Made by a program: the position numbers and the translations under genes. A stretch of DNA of 64,000 nt from the NCBI RefSeq assembly GCF_011421425.1, contig NZ_WPCW01000007.1:1-64000 (forward strand), given 5' to 3'. Under the pieces are notes generated by a model, which was not told where the DNA came from, did no database searches, and saw only the letters and a list, made by a program, of their open reading frames with translations. Shown here piece by piece: positions 55,102 through 64,000 of this stretch; within the stretch, counting starts at the first letter, position 1, and each line of letters begins with the position of its first letter. This stretch comes from Streptococcus catagoni. Its GTDB lineage: Bacteria; Bacillota; Bacilli; Lactobacillales; Streptococcaceae.

Positions 55102-56901
55102 TCATTTGTCAAAGGGAAAGATTAAACTATCTAAACCTAGCCCATATTTTCCTGTTTCTCTAATAAACAAGGCTTCAAGTTTATCTCCTGCTGAATGAGC
55201 TAGTTGGCCTTGATCTTCAGTTAATGGTGGAACTTCTGGATAGTCATCAACCGTTTTGGTCTCTTTATTTTGGTCTGTGTCAGTCTGCTCTTTTGGATTT
55301 TTCTTGTCAAACTTTTTATCCTTTTTGTCTAATATTGGAATATCAACCAAGAAATAGCTTTCATTGTATTCATAAGGATTTGCCATAAAGGTAACTGGAA
55401 TGACACCACCTACAACCCCACTAGCTGCTAATTTATCCACTGGGATAGCTAGCTCAATCCATCCTTTTTTGTAATTTCTTTCTAAGTAAGGCCTACCATG
55501 GAAATCATCAAAAATTCTGACCAGTGTGTCTATGTTTTCTCTTATAGCATAACCAGCTTCTAGTTTGACAGTCTTATCCCCTGCATAAAAAGGTTGGAAT
55601 TTAGCATGTCTTGCCATTTCATAGGCCAAGGAGCTATTGATTTTAAAAGTAGTGGTAAAGCTAACTTCTGGATAATCCTTAGATGAGACAGTCACTTCAA
55701 ATTGGTCACCAGATTTATAAAGCTTAGTCAACTCAAAATTGGCAATATTCCCAATACCATCTCCATAAACAAGTCCAGACAATTTTTCAAATTTTTGTCC
55801 ATCTGGTGTTTTCAGTTGTATGCGCATGTTCATTCCCAGATCTTTTTCAATACCAGGTGAAAAAACAAAGCCAACATGTTTTTGTCCATGATCTAAGGTA
55901 TGTTCATGGTTGTTGAAGGTGCTTAATCTTAAGTGTTTTATGGCATCTTGCAATTCCTATCCTGTGAAGACCTTATTTCCAACTTTTTTTTACACCATCT
56001 TCTGGGTTGAATATTTCATTAATTACAGTGATTACGCCCTCCGCTGAATGGCTTTTTCTCATCAATTGGCTCAGCATGGAAGTGATTCTCATGTGGATAA
56101 GTGACGGCATTATGTTTAATATCAACTGTAATCTGTCCACGTCTTAAGCCATATTCTTTCATAATAAGGGCTAATTTATCATTCAATTTTTGGGCTAGGA
56201 GTGGATCAAGCTTCAGGTTCTCGTCTTCAAGCTGTGTATGTTCCTTCTTAGGGCGGCCACCATCTTGTGAATGATAGCTGGCTCTTGCATTCTCCAAGTG
56301 ATTGGCAGGGATCAGTTTTTCCCATTTGCTATTCACTAGCTGATAATAAGGGAGCACATGAATATCTTTATGATTTCTATTATGAGCAACAAGCAGTCCT
56401 AGTTCAGTAGCAGCTATAATGTTCCTTCCATCAAATAAGAATCCATCATCTGTTTTAGTGTGAATTCCAGGAAATTGCTTGGTCTTTTGTGGAGAATTTG
56501 CCTGTTATTAGTTGATCTTGCAAGACCAATTAGAGGATTAGGCGCATATCCTTGATTACTGTGAGTAGCTGAAGTCCATAAGACAGATTGGCCTCTATTT
56601 GCCACAGTTTCATAACCTGCCTTAAGAATATAATGGTAATGGTCCCCATGGCGAACCACGTAACCACTGGCATCACTAGCAACGATATCTTTTGGATTAA
56701 AAACATAACCATCATCTGTTGGCCTATCTATTCCTGCCAAACCTGCTTTTTTGCCTTTTTAGCTTTTGTCTTCTTTGAACTTTGATGCTGTTTTTGGTCT
56801 GAACTCTTTTTAACCTTTGATTGAGAATGGCAAGCTGACAATGATAATTGACAGACTAAGATGATTCCTGCTAAATATAAGATACGATGTCGACGCCTCA
56901 T
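55102..56901 (-). pseudogene. Broken histidine-triad (Pht-type) surface lipoprotein
   Basis: Remnant of a zinc-linked streptococcal histidine-triad protein. The N-terminal signal has a lipobox LSAC, followed by a lysine-rich stretch. The reading frame is lost at least three times: in an A6 run near 56750 (stop at GluTAG, then reopening as GIDRPTDDGYVFNP), near 56510, and between 55954 and 56030. The pieces join into a Pht-like chain with triads HGDHYH and HENHFH, the segment VLPYYQLVNSKWEKLIPANHL, and a C-terminal domain at 55102-55953. Each of the first two shifts is repaired by one extra base. No adhesin/zinc-binding lmb gene is beside it. Confidence 0.85.
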
Positions 56902-56935
56902 TTAATATAACTCCTTTAGTATAATATCAAAATAG

Positions 56936-56947
56936 TTTATCAGTTAA
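56936..56947 (-). promoter_or_regulatory. AdcR-like box at the Pht promoter
   Basis: TTTATCAGTTAA on the plus strand matches the AdcR operator TTAACYRGTTAA at 10 of 12 positions and differs at one base from the box at 35660-35671. On the minus strand it overlaps a possible -35 (TTAACT), 18 bases from TATACT. Pht genes are known AdcR targets in other streptococci. The remaining bases to 57113 show no gene. Confidence 0.45.
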
Positions 56948-57113
56948 GTATGTCATTGGGTCTGTAAATAGTCAACGTCATCTGGAGTCATTGATTTTTA
57001 AAAGTTGAAATTTTTAATAGCACATATTCTGATGAAATGAGTCCTTAGGATCATCTCTACCTTCTACTTCTACCAGCAAGGCCTGTGAGTGCTTTTTAAG
57101 AAAAAATGCATTC

Positions 57114-57140
57114 AAAAAGGCTTATCCTTTTGGATAGCCC
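57114..57140 (-). terminator. Terminator of fba
   Basis: On the minus strand GGCTATCC pairs with GGATAAGCC (one bulge) over an AAAA loop, then TTTTT (57114-57118). Confidence 0.7.
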
Positions 57141-57165
57141 TATATTTTATAATCTTTTACTTGAA

Positions 57166-58047
57166 TTAAGCTTTGTTAGCTGAACCAAATACGTCGATAC
57201 GTTCTTCAACTGCAGCTTGAACAGCTTTCATACCTGGAGCCAAGAATTTACGTGGGTCAAATAATTTTTTAGCTGTGTACTCTGCTTCGTTTGCTTCGTA
57301 GTTACGAGCAAATTCACGAGTTGCTTCAGTGAAAGCAATTTGGCTTTCAGTGTTAACGTTAATTTTAGCAACACCAAGTTTGATAGCTGCTTTGATTTGG
57401 TCATCAGGAATACCTGAACCACCGTGTAATACGATAGGGAAACCTGGAACAGCTGCTGCTAATTTTTCTAAGTGGTCAAGAGCAAGACCTTCCCAGTTTT
57501 CTGGGTATGGACCATGGATATTACCAATTCCAGCAGCAAGGAAGTCAATTCCAGTAGCAACCATTGCTTTTGCATCTTCGATAGGAGCTAATTCACCTTT
57601 ACCGATGATACCATCTTCTTCACCACCGATAGTTCCTACTTCAGCTTCTACAGAAACACCTTTAGCATGTGCTAATTCTACAACTTCTTTAGTTTTAGCA
57701 AGGTTTTCTTCAACTGGAAGATGAGAACCGTCAAACATGATTGAAGAGTAACCAACTTCGATACATTCCAATGCATCTTCATAATGACCATGGTCAAGGT
57801 GAATAGCTACAGGAACAGTAATACCCATTGATTCTACAAGGTTAGAAATAAGTGATTGACATACTTTGTAACCACCCATGTATTTCGCAGCACCCATTGA
57901 AGTTTGGATAAGAACTGGAGCTTTTTTGCTTTCTGCTGCACGCAAGATAGCTTGAGTCCATTCTAAGTTGTTAGTGTTAAAACCACCAACAGCGTAGCCG
58001 TTTTCACGAGCTGCTTGTACAAATTTTTCTGCTGAAACGATTGCCAT
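57166..58047 (-). CDS. fba: Class II fructose-bisphosphate aldolase
   Basis: Zinc-dependent glycolytic enzyme splitting fructose-1,6-bisphosphate to dihydroxyacetone phosphate and glyceraldehyde-3-phosphate. Zinc-ligand histidines are visible in HLDHGHYEDALE and in VLHGGSGIPDDQ, and the nucleophile region AEVGTIGGEEDG is present. 293 residues, with a strong GAGGAGG before the ATG. The codon use is highly biased toward common codons, as expected of an abundant protein. Alone, with its own promoter and terminator. Confidence 0.97.
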   Translation of the reverse strand: MAIVSAEKFVQAARENGYAVGGFNTNNLEWTQAILRAAESKKAPVLIQTSMGAAKYMGGYKVCQSLISNLVESMGITVPVAIHLDHGHYEDALECIEVGYSSIMFDGSHLPVEENLAKTKEVVELAHAKGVSVEAEVGTIGGEEDGIIGKGELAPIEDAKAMVATGIDFLAAGIGNIHGPYPENWEGLALDHLEKLAAAVPGFPIVLHGGSGIPDDQIKAAIKLGVAKINVNTESQIAFTEATREFARNYEANEAEYTAKKLFDPRKFLAPGMKAVQAAVEERIDVFGSANKA

Positions 58048-58070
58048 TTGTTAGGCCTCCTCTTATTTTT

Positions 58071-58107
58071 CGGGTCTTTTTACCCGTTTACAAAGTACAT
58101 TTTAGCA
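58071..58107 (-). promoter_or_regulatory. fba promoter -10 and leader hairpin
   Basis: Minus-strand extended -10 TGCTAAAAT (58099-58107; hexamer 58099-58104), then a leader hairpin CGGGT/ACCCG (58071-58075, 58082-58086) that may stabilise the mRNA. No good -35 was found. Confidence 0.4.
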
Positions 58108-58182
58108 CAATTGACAGAAAAATTCTAGTACCTGGGAAGGATAAAGCGTTTTCCCTAGAAAGCAATTAGGAAGATGAAAAGA

Positions 58183-58208
58183 AGAAAAAGAACGAATCCA
58201 AGATTCGT
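58183..58208 (-). terminator. Terminator of the tRNA-Leu gene
   Basis: ACGAATC (58192-58198) and GATTCGT (58202-58208) with a three-base loop; on the minus strand TTCTTTTTCTTC follows. Confidence 0.75.
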
Positions 58209-58216
58209 CCTTACCA

Positions 58217-58302
58217 TGCGGAGAGAGGGACTTGAACCCTCACGACCTAAAGCGGTCACAGGATCCTTAGTCCTGCGCGTCTGCCAATTCCGCCATCCCC
58301 GC
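58217..58302 (-). tRNA. tRNA-Leu, anticodon AAG
   Basis: Class II tRNA of 86 bases with a long variable arm. The acceptor stem GCGGGGA pairs with TCTCCGC (one G-T), the D loop has the AATTGGCAGACGC sequence typical of tRNA-Leu, the T arm has GGTTCAAGTCC, and the anticodon loop CTAAGGA gives AAG. The CCA end is not encoded. The A34 would need deamination to inosine to read CUU and CUC. Confidence 0.95.
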
Positions 58303-58323
58303 TGCTTACCAGCAACATCATGT

Positions 58324-58352
58324 ATTATATCAACAATGACTGTTGCTGTCAA
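58324..58352 (-). promoter_or_regulatory. Promoter of tRNA-Leu
   Basis: Perfect TTGACA (58347-58352), 17-base spacer and TATAAT (58324-58329) with an extended TG, on the minus strand. It starts 4 bases after the stop of the hydrolase gene. Confidence 0.85.
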
Positions 58353-58355
58353 TAC

Positions 58356-59351
58356 TTAGTCAGAATATTTTTCCAAAAATTCCTTGACTTTCTTTTCATA
58401 CATGGTTTTATTGCTTTGATAAGATCGTGCGTGCTTAGCCCCCTTAACAATGAGTAGGTCTTTCTTAGCTGAGGTTGCCTTGTAATTTTGATAAACCATT
58501 TTTGTAGGCACAAAATCATCCTTATCCCCATGAATAAATAATATAGGCACCTTGTTCTTTTTCAATTGTTTGAGTGAATCGGCCTCGCCATAAGTAAATC
58601 CTGCTCTAATCTTTGAGATTAGAGACACCTCATATAAGATTGGAAAGGCCGGTAAATTATACATGGCCTTTGCTTGGTATGCTAATTCATCCCAAAGGCT
58701 ACTGTAGCCGCAATCTTCAATGATTGTTTTGACTTGGCTAGGCACATTTTCACCACTGGCCATCATTACAGTGGCCGCCCCCATGGACAAGCCGAACCAT
58801 GAAATTTGAGACTCTGCATTTTCCTTAATCATTAATTGCGTCCAAGCAAGAAGATTATCCTTATCATTCCAACCATAGCCAATAAGATTTCCCTGACTTT
58901 GACCATGTGCTTCATTATCTGGCATTAAGACATTATAACCCAGATTATAATAAAGCATAGCATATGGTTTCATATTTTCCTTGGCATTGGCAAAACCATG
59001 AACCACTATGGCTGTTTTATTGGTTTTCTTTTTTGCAGGCAAAAACCAAGCTACTTGCTTGTAGCCTCTATTTACAATCTGTCTTTTTTCTACAGAGAGC
59101 TGATCAAAATCCCTATCTAACTGATATAAAGGATTATCTGGCTTTCTTTGGCTATTATTAATAAAGGTTTTTTCTTCTCTAACCTGTGCTACATGGAAAA
59201 AATAAAAACTTGCTCCAACTGTCAAAACAGTTAAAAAAAGCATAAAGATTACAAGATACTTTGATAAACGAACTATTTTCATACTATATAGTTTACACAA
59301 AAATAAGAAAAAAAGAAAGCTAATTTGCTTTCTCAGTTTGAAAAAAGTCAT
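58356..59351 (-). CDS. Membrane-anchored alpha/beta hydrolase
   Basis: Alpha/beta hydrolase of 331 residues with the nucleophile in FGLSMGAATV (Ser189), the oxyanion region VVHGFANAKEN, the acid in FIHGDKDDFVP and the histidine in VKGAKHARSY. One or two N-terminal hydrophobic segments should hold it at the membrane with the catalytic domain outside. The start at 59351 follows AAGGAAGG by a good distance; the ATG at residue 24 (MKIVRLSKYL) has no clear ribosome-binding site but gives a more usual N-terminus. The substrate is unknown; peptide or ester hydrolysis is possible. Confidence 0.88.
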   Translation of the reverse strand: MTFFKLRKQISFLFFLFLCKLYSMKIVRLSKYLVIFMLFLTVLTVGASFYFFHVAQVREEKTFINNSQRKPDNPLYQLDRDFDQLSVEKRQIVNRGYKQVAWFLPAKKKTNKTAIVVHGFANAKENMKPYAMLYYNLGYNVLMPDNEAHGQSQGNLIGYGWNDKDNLLAWTQLMIKENAESQISWFGLSMGAATVMMASGENVPSQVKTIIEDCGYSSLWDELAYQAKAMYNLPAFPILYEVSLISKIRAGFTYGEADSLKQLKKNKVPILFIHGDKDDFVPTKMVYQNYKATSAKKDLLIVKGAKHARSYQSNKTMYEKKVKEFLEKYSD

Positions 59352-59373
59352 TTTTTGCTACCTTCCTTAGGTG

Positions 59374-59527
59374 CTGTCGGACGATAGCGATTTCTTTCAG
59401 AATTCCATACCTAACTTTCGAGTCTAAGGTCTGGCAAGTTCCCGTGTCTAAAATGTTACTATTAAAGGTATTTTAGACATTTTCAGAACGGTGGATGTAA
59501 CCTTAATAAGCTCGCTATCGTTCGCAG
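59374..59527. repeat. About 154-bp element with terminal inverted repeats (MITE-like candidate)
   Basis: CTGTCGGACGATAGCGA (59374-59390) faces TCGCTATCGTTCGCAG (59512-59527); the inner ten bases pair perfectly and the outer ones with one gap and one mismatch. Inside is a second perfect inverted repeat TGTCTAAAAT/ATTTTAGACA (59445-59454, 59470-59479). No gene lies in it. It could be a small non-autonomous element or a structured RNA. No clear target-site duplication is seen. Confidence 0.45.
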
Positions 59528-59606
59528 AAATAGGAAATCTATTGGTAGCCTGCAGAGCTTCTTAGCTTATTGGTCTAGGTTTTAAAATAATGCTCATGAG
59601 TTCATT

Positions 59607-60314
59607 TTAAAGAAGTACACTACTTAGCAGTGGCACAATGACTGTAACAATAACACCGACAATAACTAGGGCAATTGAGGCCATTGACTCTTCAACCTGA
59701 CCAAATTCCTTAGAGGCTGAAACACCCAAAGCGTGCCCTGCAGTTCCTAAGGCTAAGCCTCTAGCAATAGGATTATCTATTTTAAATAAATTGATCAGCG
59801 GCTTGGCAAGGGCATAAATAATAACACCATTCAAAATACAAGCTAAGGATGTTAATTCAGCAGATCCACCAATAGCCAGAGAGGTTGGCATAGCTATGGC
59901 AGTTGTTGCGGCCTGAGGTAACATTGAAGCTGTTACCACTTTGCCCAAATGAAGCATGGCAGAGATAAAATAAATACCATAGACAGCAACAATACTTCCT
60001 AATGAAATACCTGCTACAATCTGTAACCAATATTCCTTAAGAACTTCTTTTTTTCGATAAAGAGGAATAGCAAAGCAAATAGTTGCTGGTTCTAGAAAGA
60101 AACTAATAATCTGTCCACCTTTATTATACTGAGCAAAACTAATCCCTGTTGCCTTCAGTGTCGCAATACCTAAGACCATGGCAACAAATAGCGGAGCAAA
60201 AAGGAAGAAACCATTGGACTTTTTAAATAAGATTTGACCTATGAAAAATGCTCCAACTGACAGTAAAACTCCAAAAATTGGTGACACTTTCAATAAATTG
60301 ATGACTGTATCCAT
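59607..60314 (-). CDS. lrgB: Antiholin-like protein LrgB
   Basis: Membrane protein of the LrgB/CidB family, 235 residues with several hydrophobic segments and the family stretch PKSVTTPIA-like region here reading [20 protein letters not shown]. With LrgA it influences autolysis and, in some bacteria, pyruvate uptake. It follows lrgA by 17 bases and is next to the lytTS regulators, the usual arrangement. Confidence 0.92.
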   Translation of the reverse strand: MDTVINLLKVSPIFGVLLSVGAFFIGQILFKKSNGFFLFAPLFVAMVLGIATLKATGISFAQYNKGGQIISFFLEPATICFAIPLYRKKEVLKEYWLQIVAGISLGSIVAVYGIYFISAMLHLGKVVTASMLPQAATTAIAMPTSLAIGGSAELTSLACILNGVIIYALAKPLINLFKIDNPIARGLALGTAGHALGVSASKEFGQVEESMASIALVIVGVIVTVIVPLLSSVLL

Positions 60315-60331
60315 TTTCTTTCCCCCTTTCT

Positions 60332-60784
60332 TTATTTGGCATAGGCTTGGCCAGAGGCCACTTTTTTGCTAACAGCTTTTTTATCTCTAGAATTTATTAA
60401 AGTATGGCCTGATTTAAAGATGGCTTTGAAGTCCACTTGCATTACTAATTGTGTCATCCATCCTGTACCCACTAAAAGAATAATGGTTGATATAAAAATT
60501 AACAAAATATCTAGGACAAAATGTGACTTGAGTAAGCCAAAAGAATTGATGACAGAAACTCCAGCTGGAACAAAGAAGAGACCAATACTATCTACTAATT
60601 TATCACCCACCTTTTCCACCTGTTCTAATTTTATAATATTGAAGCTGAGGGCTAAAAACATTAAGACAAGTCCAATGACAGAGGCTGGCATGGCAAATGG
60701 TAGAACAGATTCAATTATCTTGGAGATTAAAACAATGATTCCAATCAGAACACTTTGATACATGGTTGAGTAAGTTTTTTTCAT
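60332..60784 (-). CDS. lrgA: Antiholin-like protein LrgA
   Basis: Holin-like membrane protein of the LrgA/CidA family, 150 residues, four hydrophobic helices, with the conserved [19 protein letters not shown] and [18 protein letters not shown] stands before the start. The C-terminal 40 residues are hydrophilic and lysine-rich. It forms the lrgAB operon controlled by LytTS (LytSR) in related bacteria. Confidence 0.93.
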   Translation of the reverse strand: MKKTYSTMYQSVLIGIIVLISKIIESVLPFAMPASVIGLVLMFLALSFNIIKLEQVEKVGDKLVDSIGLFFVPAGVSVINSFGLLKSHFVLDILLIFISTIILLVGTGWMTQLVMQVDFKAIFKSGHTLINSRDKKAVSKKVASGQAYAK

Positions 60785-60819
60785 AATGGTTACTCCTTTT
60801 CCCTTTGATTTATGCCTTC

Positions 60820-60854
60820 ATTATAGACAAAAAAGAGCCTAAATGGCTCTTTTT
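60820..60854 (-). terminator. lytT terminator joined to the lrgA promoter
   Basis: AAAAGAGCC (60831-60839) pairs with GGCTCTTTT (60845-60853) over a five-base loop. On the minus strand the T run is followed at once by TATAAT (60820-60825), so the terminator of lytT occupies the -35 region of lrgA. This fits an lrgA promoter that needs an activator such as LytT. Confidence 0.6.
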
Positions 60855-60911
60855 GGAGTAAAACGCTTTCTATCTGGTATGAAATGCATGCTTTCCTACT
60901 TAGAATGCATT

Positions 60912-61643
60912 TTATAAACCAAGTCTTTCTTTAAAATTCTTTAGAAAGCTTCTACTAACAGGGACTTTACCACCATTAGACATGGTTAGCTGATAGGTCT
61001 GGTTGAACCAAGGTTGAATTTCCTTGATTTCTTCTTGATTAATAATATAAGCCCGATGCACTTTGATAAAGCGTTCTGAATTTAAGGATTTTTCTATAGA
61101 GGATAGGCTGGTATGACTGGTATAATCTCCCTTTTTAGTGTATAGGGTGGTTAACTTACCCTGGACCTCACAATAAAGAATATCCGTAAAAGCGATCAGG
61201 TAAATCCGCTCATCTGTTTCAATAGTTAGCCGCTCTGCTGGCCTATCAGATCTAGGCTTTTCATAGGTCTTAGCCTTTTTACTTTCCAGTGCCTTTTGTG
61301 CTTTTTGAATAGCCATCTGAATGCGCCTTTCTTCAAAAGGCTTTAAGATATAATCCAAGGCATTGACTTCAAAGGCTTCAACGGCATGATTATCATAGGC
61401 AGTAGCAAATATTATTAAAGGCGGTTGAGGAATCTTAGACAGCCTTTTAGCTAGGTCTAAGCCGCTCTCATCTGTTAAATGAATATCTAAAAAGAGCAGG
61501 TCTGGCTGGTGGGTTAGAATAATCTGAAAGGCATCATCAACGGATTCACCTTCAAAAATAGCCTCAACTTCACTTGTTTGTTGGAGCAGATAATTCAGCT
61601 CCATTCTTGCCAGAGGCTCGTCATCTATAATTGCTACTTTCAT
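60912..61643 (-). CDS. lytT: LytTR-family response regulator LytT
   Basis: Response regulator of the two-component system controlling lrgAB. The N-terminal receiver (residues 1-120) has the phosphoacceptor aspartate in LLFLDIHL and the conserved lysine in YILKPFEE; the C-terminal LytTR DNA-binding domain (about 140-243) has FIKVHRAYIIN. 243 residues. It overlaps lytS by four bases. Confidence 0.93.
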   Translation of the reverse strand: MKVAIIDDEPLARMELNYLLQQTSEVEAIFEGESVDDAFQIILTHQPDLLFLDIHLTDESGLDLAKRLSKIPQPPLIIFATAYDNHAVEAFEVNALDYILKPFEERRIQMAIQKAQKALESKKAKTYEKPRSDRPAERLTIETDERIYLIAFTDILYCEVQGKLTTLYTKKGDYTSHTSLSSIEKSLNSERFIKVHRAYIINQEEIKEIQPWFNQTYQLTMSNGGKVPVSRSFLKNFKERLGL

Positions 61644-63397
61644 TTGTAAGCTCCTTCATTTTCTTTTAAGGGCAATTCGAGTTCAAAAAGAGAGCCAGCA
61701 CTTGAAGAAGTTACTTTGAGCTGGGCCTTATCCCCATAAAGACTTGTTAAACGACGGTTTAAATTCTCTAGAGCAGAACCCGTTCCCTTCTGAGAGGGCA
61801 CAACTTCCTTCCCTAGTCTATGAACCAATTCTTTTGAAATTCCCTGCCCATTATCTTTAACCATCAAATGGAGGAAAGATTTATCCGAACTAATCCTTAC
61901 TAAAACCTGATTATCTTTTTTACGTCCAGTAAAGGCGTGCTTCAAGGCATTCTCCACTAAGATCTGAATGACAAATGGAGGGATATAAGCCTTGTTCAAC
62001 TCCTCTGGGATATCCATAAGGATCTTAAAACGATCTGGAAAACGAGCCTGCTCAATAGTCAGATAAGCATTGATATGATTTATCTCTTCTTCAACTCTTA
62101 TTAAATTATGTCTAGTGCTATTTAAGTTGGAGCGAAAATAATTTCCCAATTGCAAAAGCAGATGACGGGCTTTTTCACTATCTATGCGCATCAAAGCCGA
62201 AATGGTATTAATGGCATTGAATAGAAAATGTGGGTTAACCTGAGCCTGCAATGATTTTATTTCTGCATCTTTCAAGAGCCCCTGCTCTAGAGCCATCTGA
62301 CCAAGCTCTAGTTGGGAAGAAAAAATATCGCCCAAGCCTTTTGCCAGTTGTTCTTCTACATAGGTTAAACTGTCAGCATCCGTAAAGTATAGCTTAAAGG
62401 TTCCAGCAACCTGCTTTTTGACATAGAGCGGCACAACAATAGCAGCCTCTAGGGGACAATTAGGATAGTGACAGCCGATAGCTTCGCGACTTCTAACCAC
62501 ATGAATTTCTCCCGTTTCAATCACTTCCTTAGACAAGTCTGTAATGATTTTTTTGGTAGGAATATGGTGATCACTGGCAGCTCCCACATGGGCTAGAATG
62601 GATGACTTATTGGTCACACTAACAGCAGACACCCGCATATATTTTTTAATGACCTTGGCGGCTTTTTCTGCTGATTCTGGTGTCAAGCCCTGACGAAAAT
62701 AAGGAAGAGTCGTGTTGGCCAAGGCTAAAACATCATGGGTCTGAATAGCCTTCATACTTTCTTCCTGACGCAAAGTTCCCAGGATGATTGATAAAAAGAT
62801 ACCCGTACCCAATGCATTGACCAATACCATAGGAACAGCTATGGTTTGAATCAAGTCAAAGGCTTGTTTCTTATCAGGTAAGAAGGTAAAGATGCAAATC
62901 ATCTGAACAATTTCCATCAAGGCCCCACAAAGGCTTCCTTGTAAAACTGTTGGGTAACGTTTTTTCTGAAGACTAAGCTGACCGACAAAACCTGATAATA
63001 TACCAATCAACAAGGAGGATACAAAGTAAGTATAGGGAGTACCTCCACCCTGAAGCCACCTAACTGTCCCAGAAATCAAACCAACAAAGAAACCGACAAA
63101 GGGACCTCCAATCAAGCCTGACATTCCAATGGTCAAGGCTCTTGTGTTGGCAATTGAAGTATGGGCAGAAAGATTGACCAAACTGCCATTGTCAATTTCA
63201 AAGGGGGCTGAGACAACAACACCAGTAAAATTACTGATAATGGCAAAAAGGCTAAAGGTCATGATAAGGACCCACCTTACCTTAACAGAATCCCTTTTGT
63301 ACATCATCCTTTTGTAAAATGGACTAATCATTAATAAATTAGCCAACAAAATAATTAATCCTACCCTTTCAAGGAGGGGTAATAATAATGTAATCAT
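61640..63397 (-). CDS. lytS: Sensor histidine kinase LytS
   Basis: Membrane sensor kinase, partner of LytT. The N-terminal half has about six helices of the 5TM-5TMR_LYT type (LTIGMSGLIGGPFVGFFVGLI), then a GAF-like domain (about residues 220-360), the His_kinase domain with the phosphoacceptor histidine in VNPHFLFNAINTISAL, and the ATPase domain with KDNGQGIS. 585 residues. In streptococci LytS senses overflow metabolism or pyruvate-related signals; that is known of the family, not of this gene. Confidence 0.93.
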   Translation of the reverse strand: MITLLLPLLERVGLIILLANLLMISPFYKRMMYKRDSVKVRWVLIMTFSLFAIISNFTGVVVSAPFEIDNGSLVNLSAHTSIANTRALTIGMSGLIGGPFVGFFVGLISGTVRWLQGGGTPYTYFVSSLLIGILSGFVGQLSLQKKRYPTVLQGSLCGALMEIVQMICIFTFLPDKKQAFDLIQTIAVPMVLVNALGTGIFLSIILGTLRQEESMKAIQTHDVLALANTTLPYFRQGLTPESAEKAAKVIKKYMRVSAVSVTNKSSILAHVGAASDHHIPTKKIITDLSKEVIETGEIHVVRSREAIGCHYPNCPLEAAIVVPLYVKKQVAGTFKLYFTDADSLTYVEEQLAKGLGDIFSSQLELGQMALEQGLLKDAEIKSLQAQVNPHFLFNAINTISALMRIDSEKARHLLLQLGNYFRSNLNSTRHNLIRVEEEINHINAYLTIEQARFPDRFKILMDIPEELNKAYIPPFVIQILVENALKHAFTGRKKDNQVLVRISSDKSFLHLMVKDNGQGISKELVHRLGKEVVPSQKGTGSALENLNRRLTSLYGDKAQLKVTSSSAGSLFELELPLKENEGAYK

Positions 63398-63465
63398 CTA
63401 ACAACCTCTTTTGGTCTTGGTTAGCACTTTTAATAGGGCGTAAAAGAGATCTTCCCCCTTGAAAG

Positions 63466-64000
63466 TTACTTGGCTGTATTTTCTACTGCTGCTTTAATAA
63501 AGGCAGTATAGAGTCCCTCAGGACGGTTTGGTCTACTTTGCAATTCTGGATGGTATTGAGCTGCTACAAAGAATTTCTTGTCTGTTAATTCAACAACTTC
63601 CATTAATCTGTTATCTGGAGACACTCCTGAAAAGACAAATCCAGCTTCTTCAAATTGTTGACGAAAGGCAGTGTTGAACTCATAACGGTGTCTATGGCGA
63701 GCCTGAATAACTTCTTGATTATGGTAGGCTGCAGCCGCTCTTGATCCGTCTTTTAGTTTACATGGGTAAAGTCCTAGACGTAGGGTACCACCCATATCTT
63801 CAATATCAATTTGATCACGCATGATATCAATAATAGGGTATTGGGTATCTGGGTTTAATTCTGCAGAATTAGCACCTTCCAAATGTAAGACGTGACGGGC
63901 AAACTCCACACAGGTTAGCTGCATACCAAGGCAAATTCCTAACATTGGAATGTCTTTCTCACGCGCATACTTTATCGCCTGTATTTTTCCTTCTGTACCA
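63466..64000 (-). CDS. pyrG: CTP synthase, C-terminal part (5' end outside the window)
   Basis: Only the glutamine amidotransferase domain is in the window; the frame continues through the right edge as [18 protein letters not shown]. It carries the class I glutaminase nucleophile cysteine in [10 protein letters not shown] and the catalytic histidine-glutamate in AQYHPEL. CTP synthase makes CTP from UTP, ATP and glutamine. The gene is cut by the window end and shows no lesion. Confidence 0.95.
   Translation of the reverse strand, partial: GTEGKIQAIKYAREKDIPMLGICLGMQLTCVEFARHVLHLEGANSAELNPDTQYPIIDIMRDQIDIEDMGGTLRLGLYPCKLKDGSRAAAAYHNQEVIQARHRHRYEFNTAFRQQFEEAGFVFSGVSPDNRLMEVVELTDKKFFVAAQYHPELQSRPNRPEGLYTAFIKAAVENTAK

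Noticed and set aside
1..64000. CRISPR arrays, prophage genes, intact insertion sequences or riboswitches
   Set aside because: No regularly spaced repeats, integrase, transposase or recognisable aptamer was seen on either strand.

Overview
The window comes from the chromosome of a low-GC Streptococcus of the pyogenic group. Evidence is the AmiC/OppB-type oligopeptide permease, the sufCDSUB cassette, a GacO-type transferase beside mecA, the fused SBP-permease amino-acid transporter, the fakA/gls24/rpmB block, lrgAB-lytTS and a histidine-triad (Pht) gene. Almost everything is on the minus strand; the plus strand carries two DacA-type genes, the amino-acid ABC transporter, a 38-residue gene and a LysR regulator. 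The species cannot be fixed from the sequence alone.

Layout. 1-257: promoter and leader of an rRNA operon whose 16S gene lies off the left edge, then the opp terminator. 249-6726: oppABCDF, divergent from two DacA-type D,D-carboxypeptidase paralogues (7051-10005), the first with two of three active-site motifs altered. 10260-22584: an accessory Sec islet (secY2-asp1-asp2-asp3-secA2-gtfA-gtfB plus a small Asp4-like gene) ending in a broken, shortened serine-rich-repeat (SRR) adhesin. 22783-28038: SUF iron-sulfur assembly. 28142-33041: envelope genes (GacO, MecA, UppP, a DUF2207 membrane protein). 33240-36811: polar amino-acid ABC transporter, a tiny gene with a possible zinc-repressor box, and an SPFH protein. 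37321-38052: an unusual secreted protein with a KxYKxGKxW-type signal peptide. 38376-40730: fatty-acid kinase, Gls24 protein, L28. 41009-42058: a serine hydrolase divergent from a LysR gene. 43009-51090: a 2-oxoacid dehydrogenase operon (E1a, E1b, E2, E3) followed by an orphan EIIC-like membrane protein, phosphate butyryltransferase and butyrate kinase. 51336-54896: CdaR-type regulator, glycerate kinase, GntP permease. 55102-56901: a Pht pseudogene. 57166-58302: aldolase and tRNA-Leu. 58356-64000: alpha/beta hydrolase, a possible MITE-like repeat, lrgAB-lytTS, and the 3' end of pyrG.

How it works together. The dehydrogenase operon with Ptb and Buk looks like a route from a 2-oxo acid through acyl-CoA and acyl phosphate to ATP, with a cre-like site at its promoter; the glycerate/gluconate locus also has a cre-like site. 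Two 12-bp boxes resembling the AdcR zinc operator sit at the Pht promoter and at the 38-residue gene. The most striking situation is an apparently intact accessory Sec machine whose only local substrate has two frameshifts, two stops and almost no binding region. No CRISPR array, prophage or intact insertion sequence was seen.
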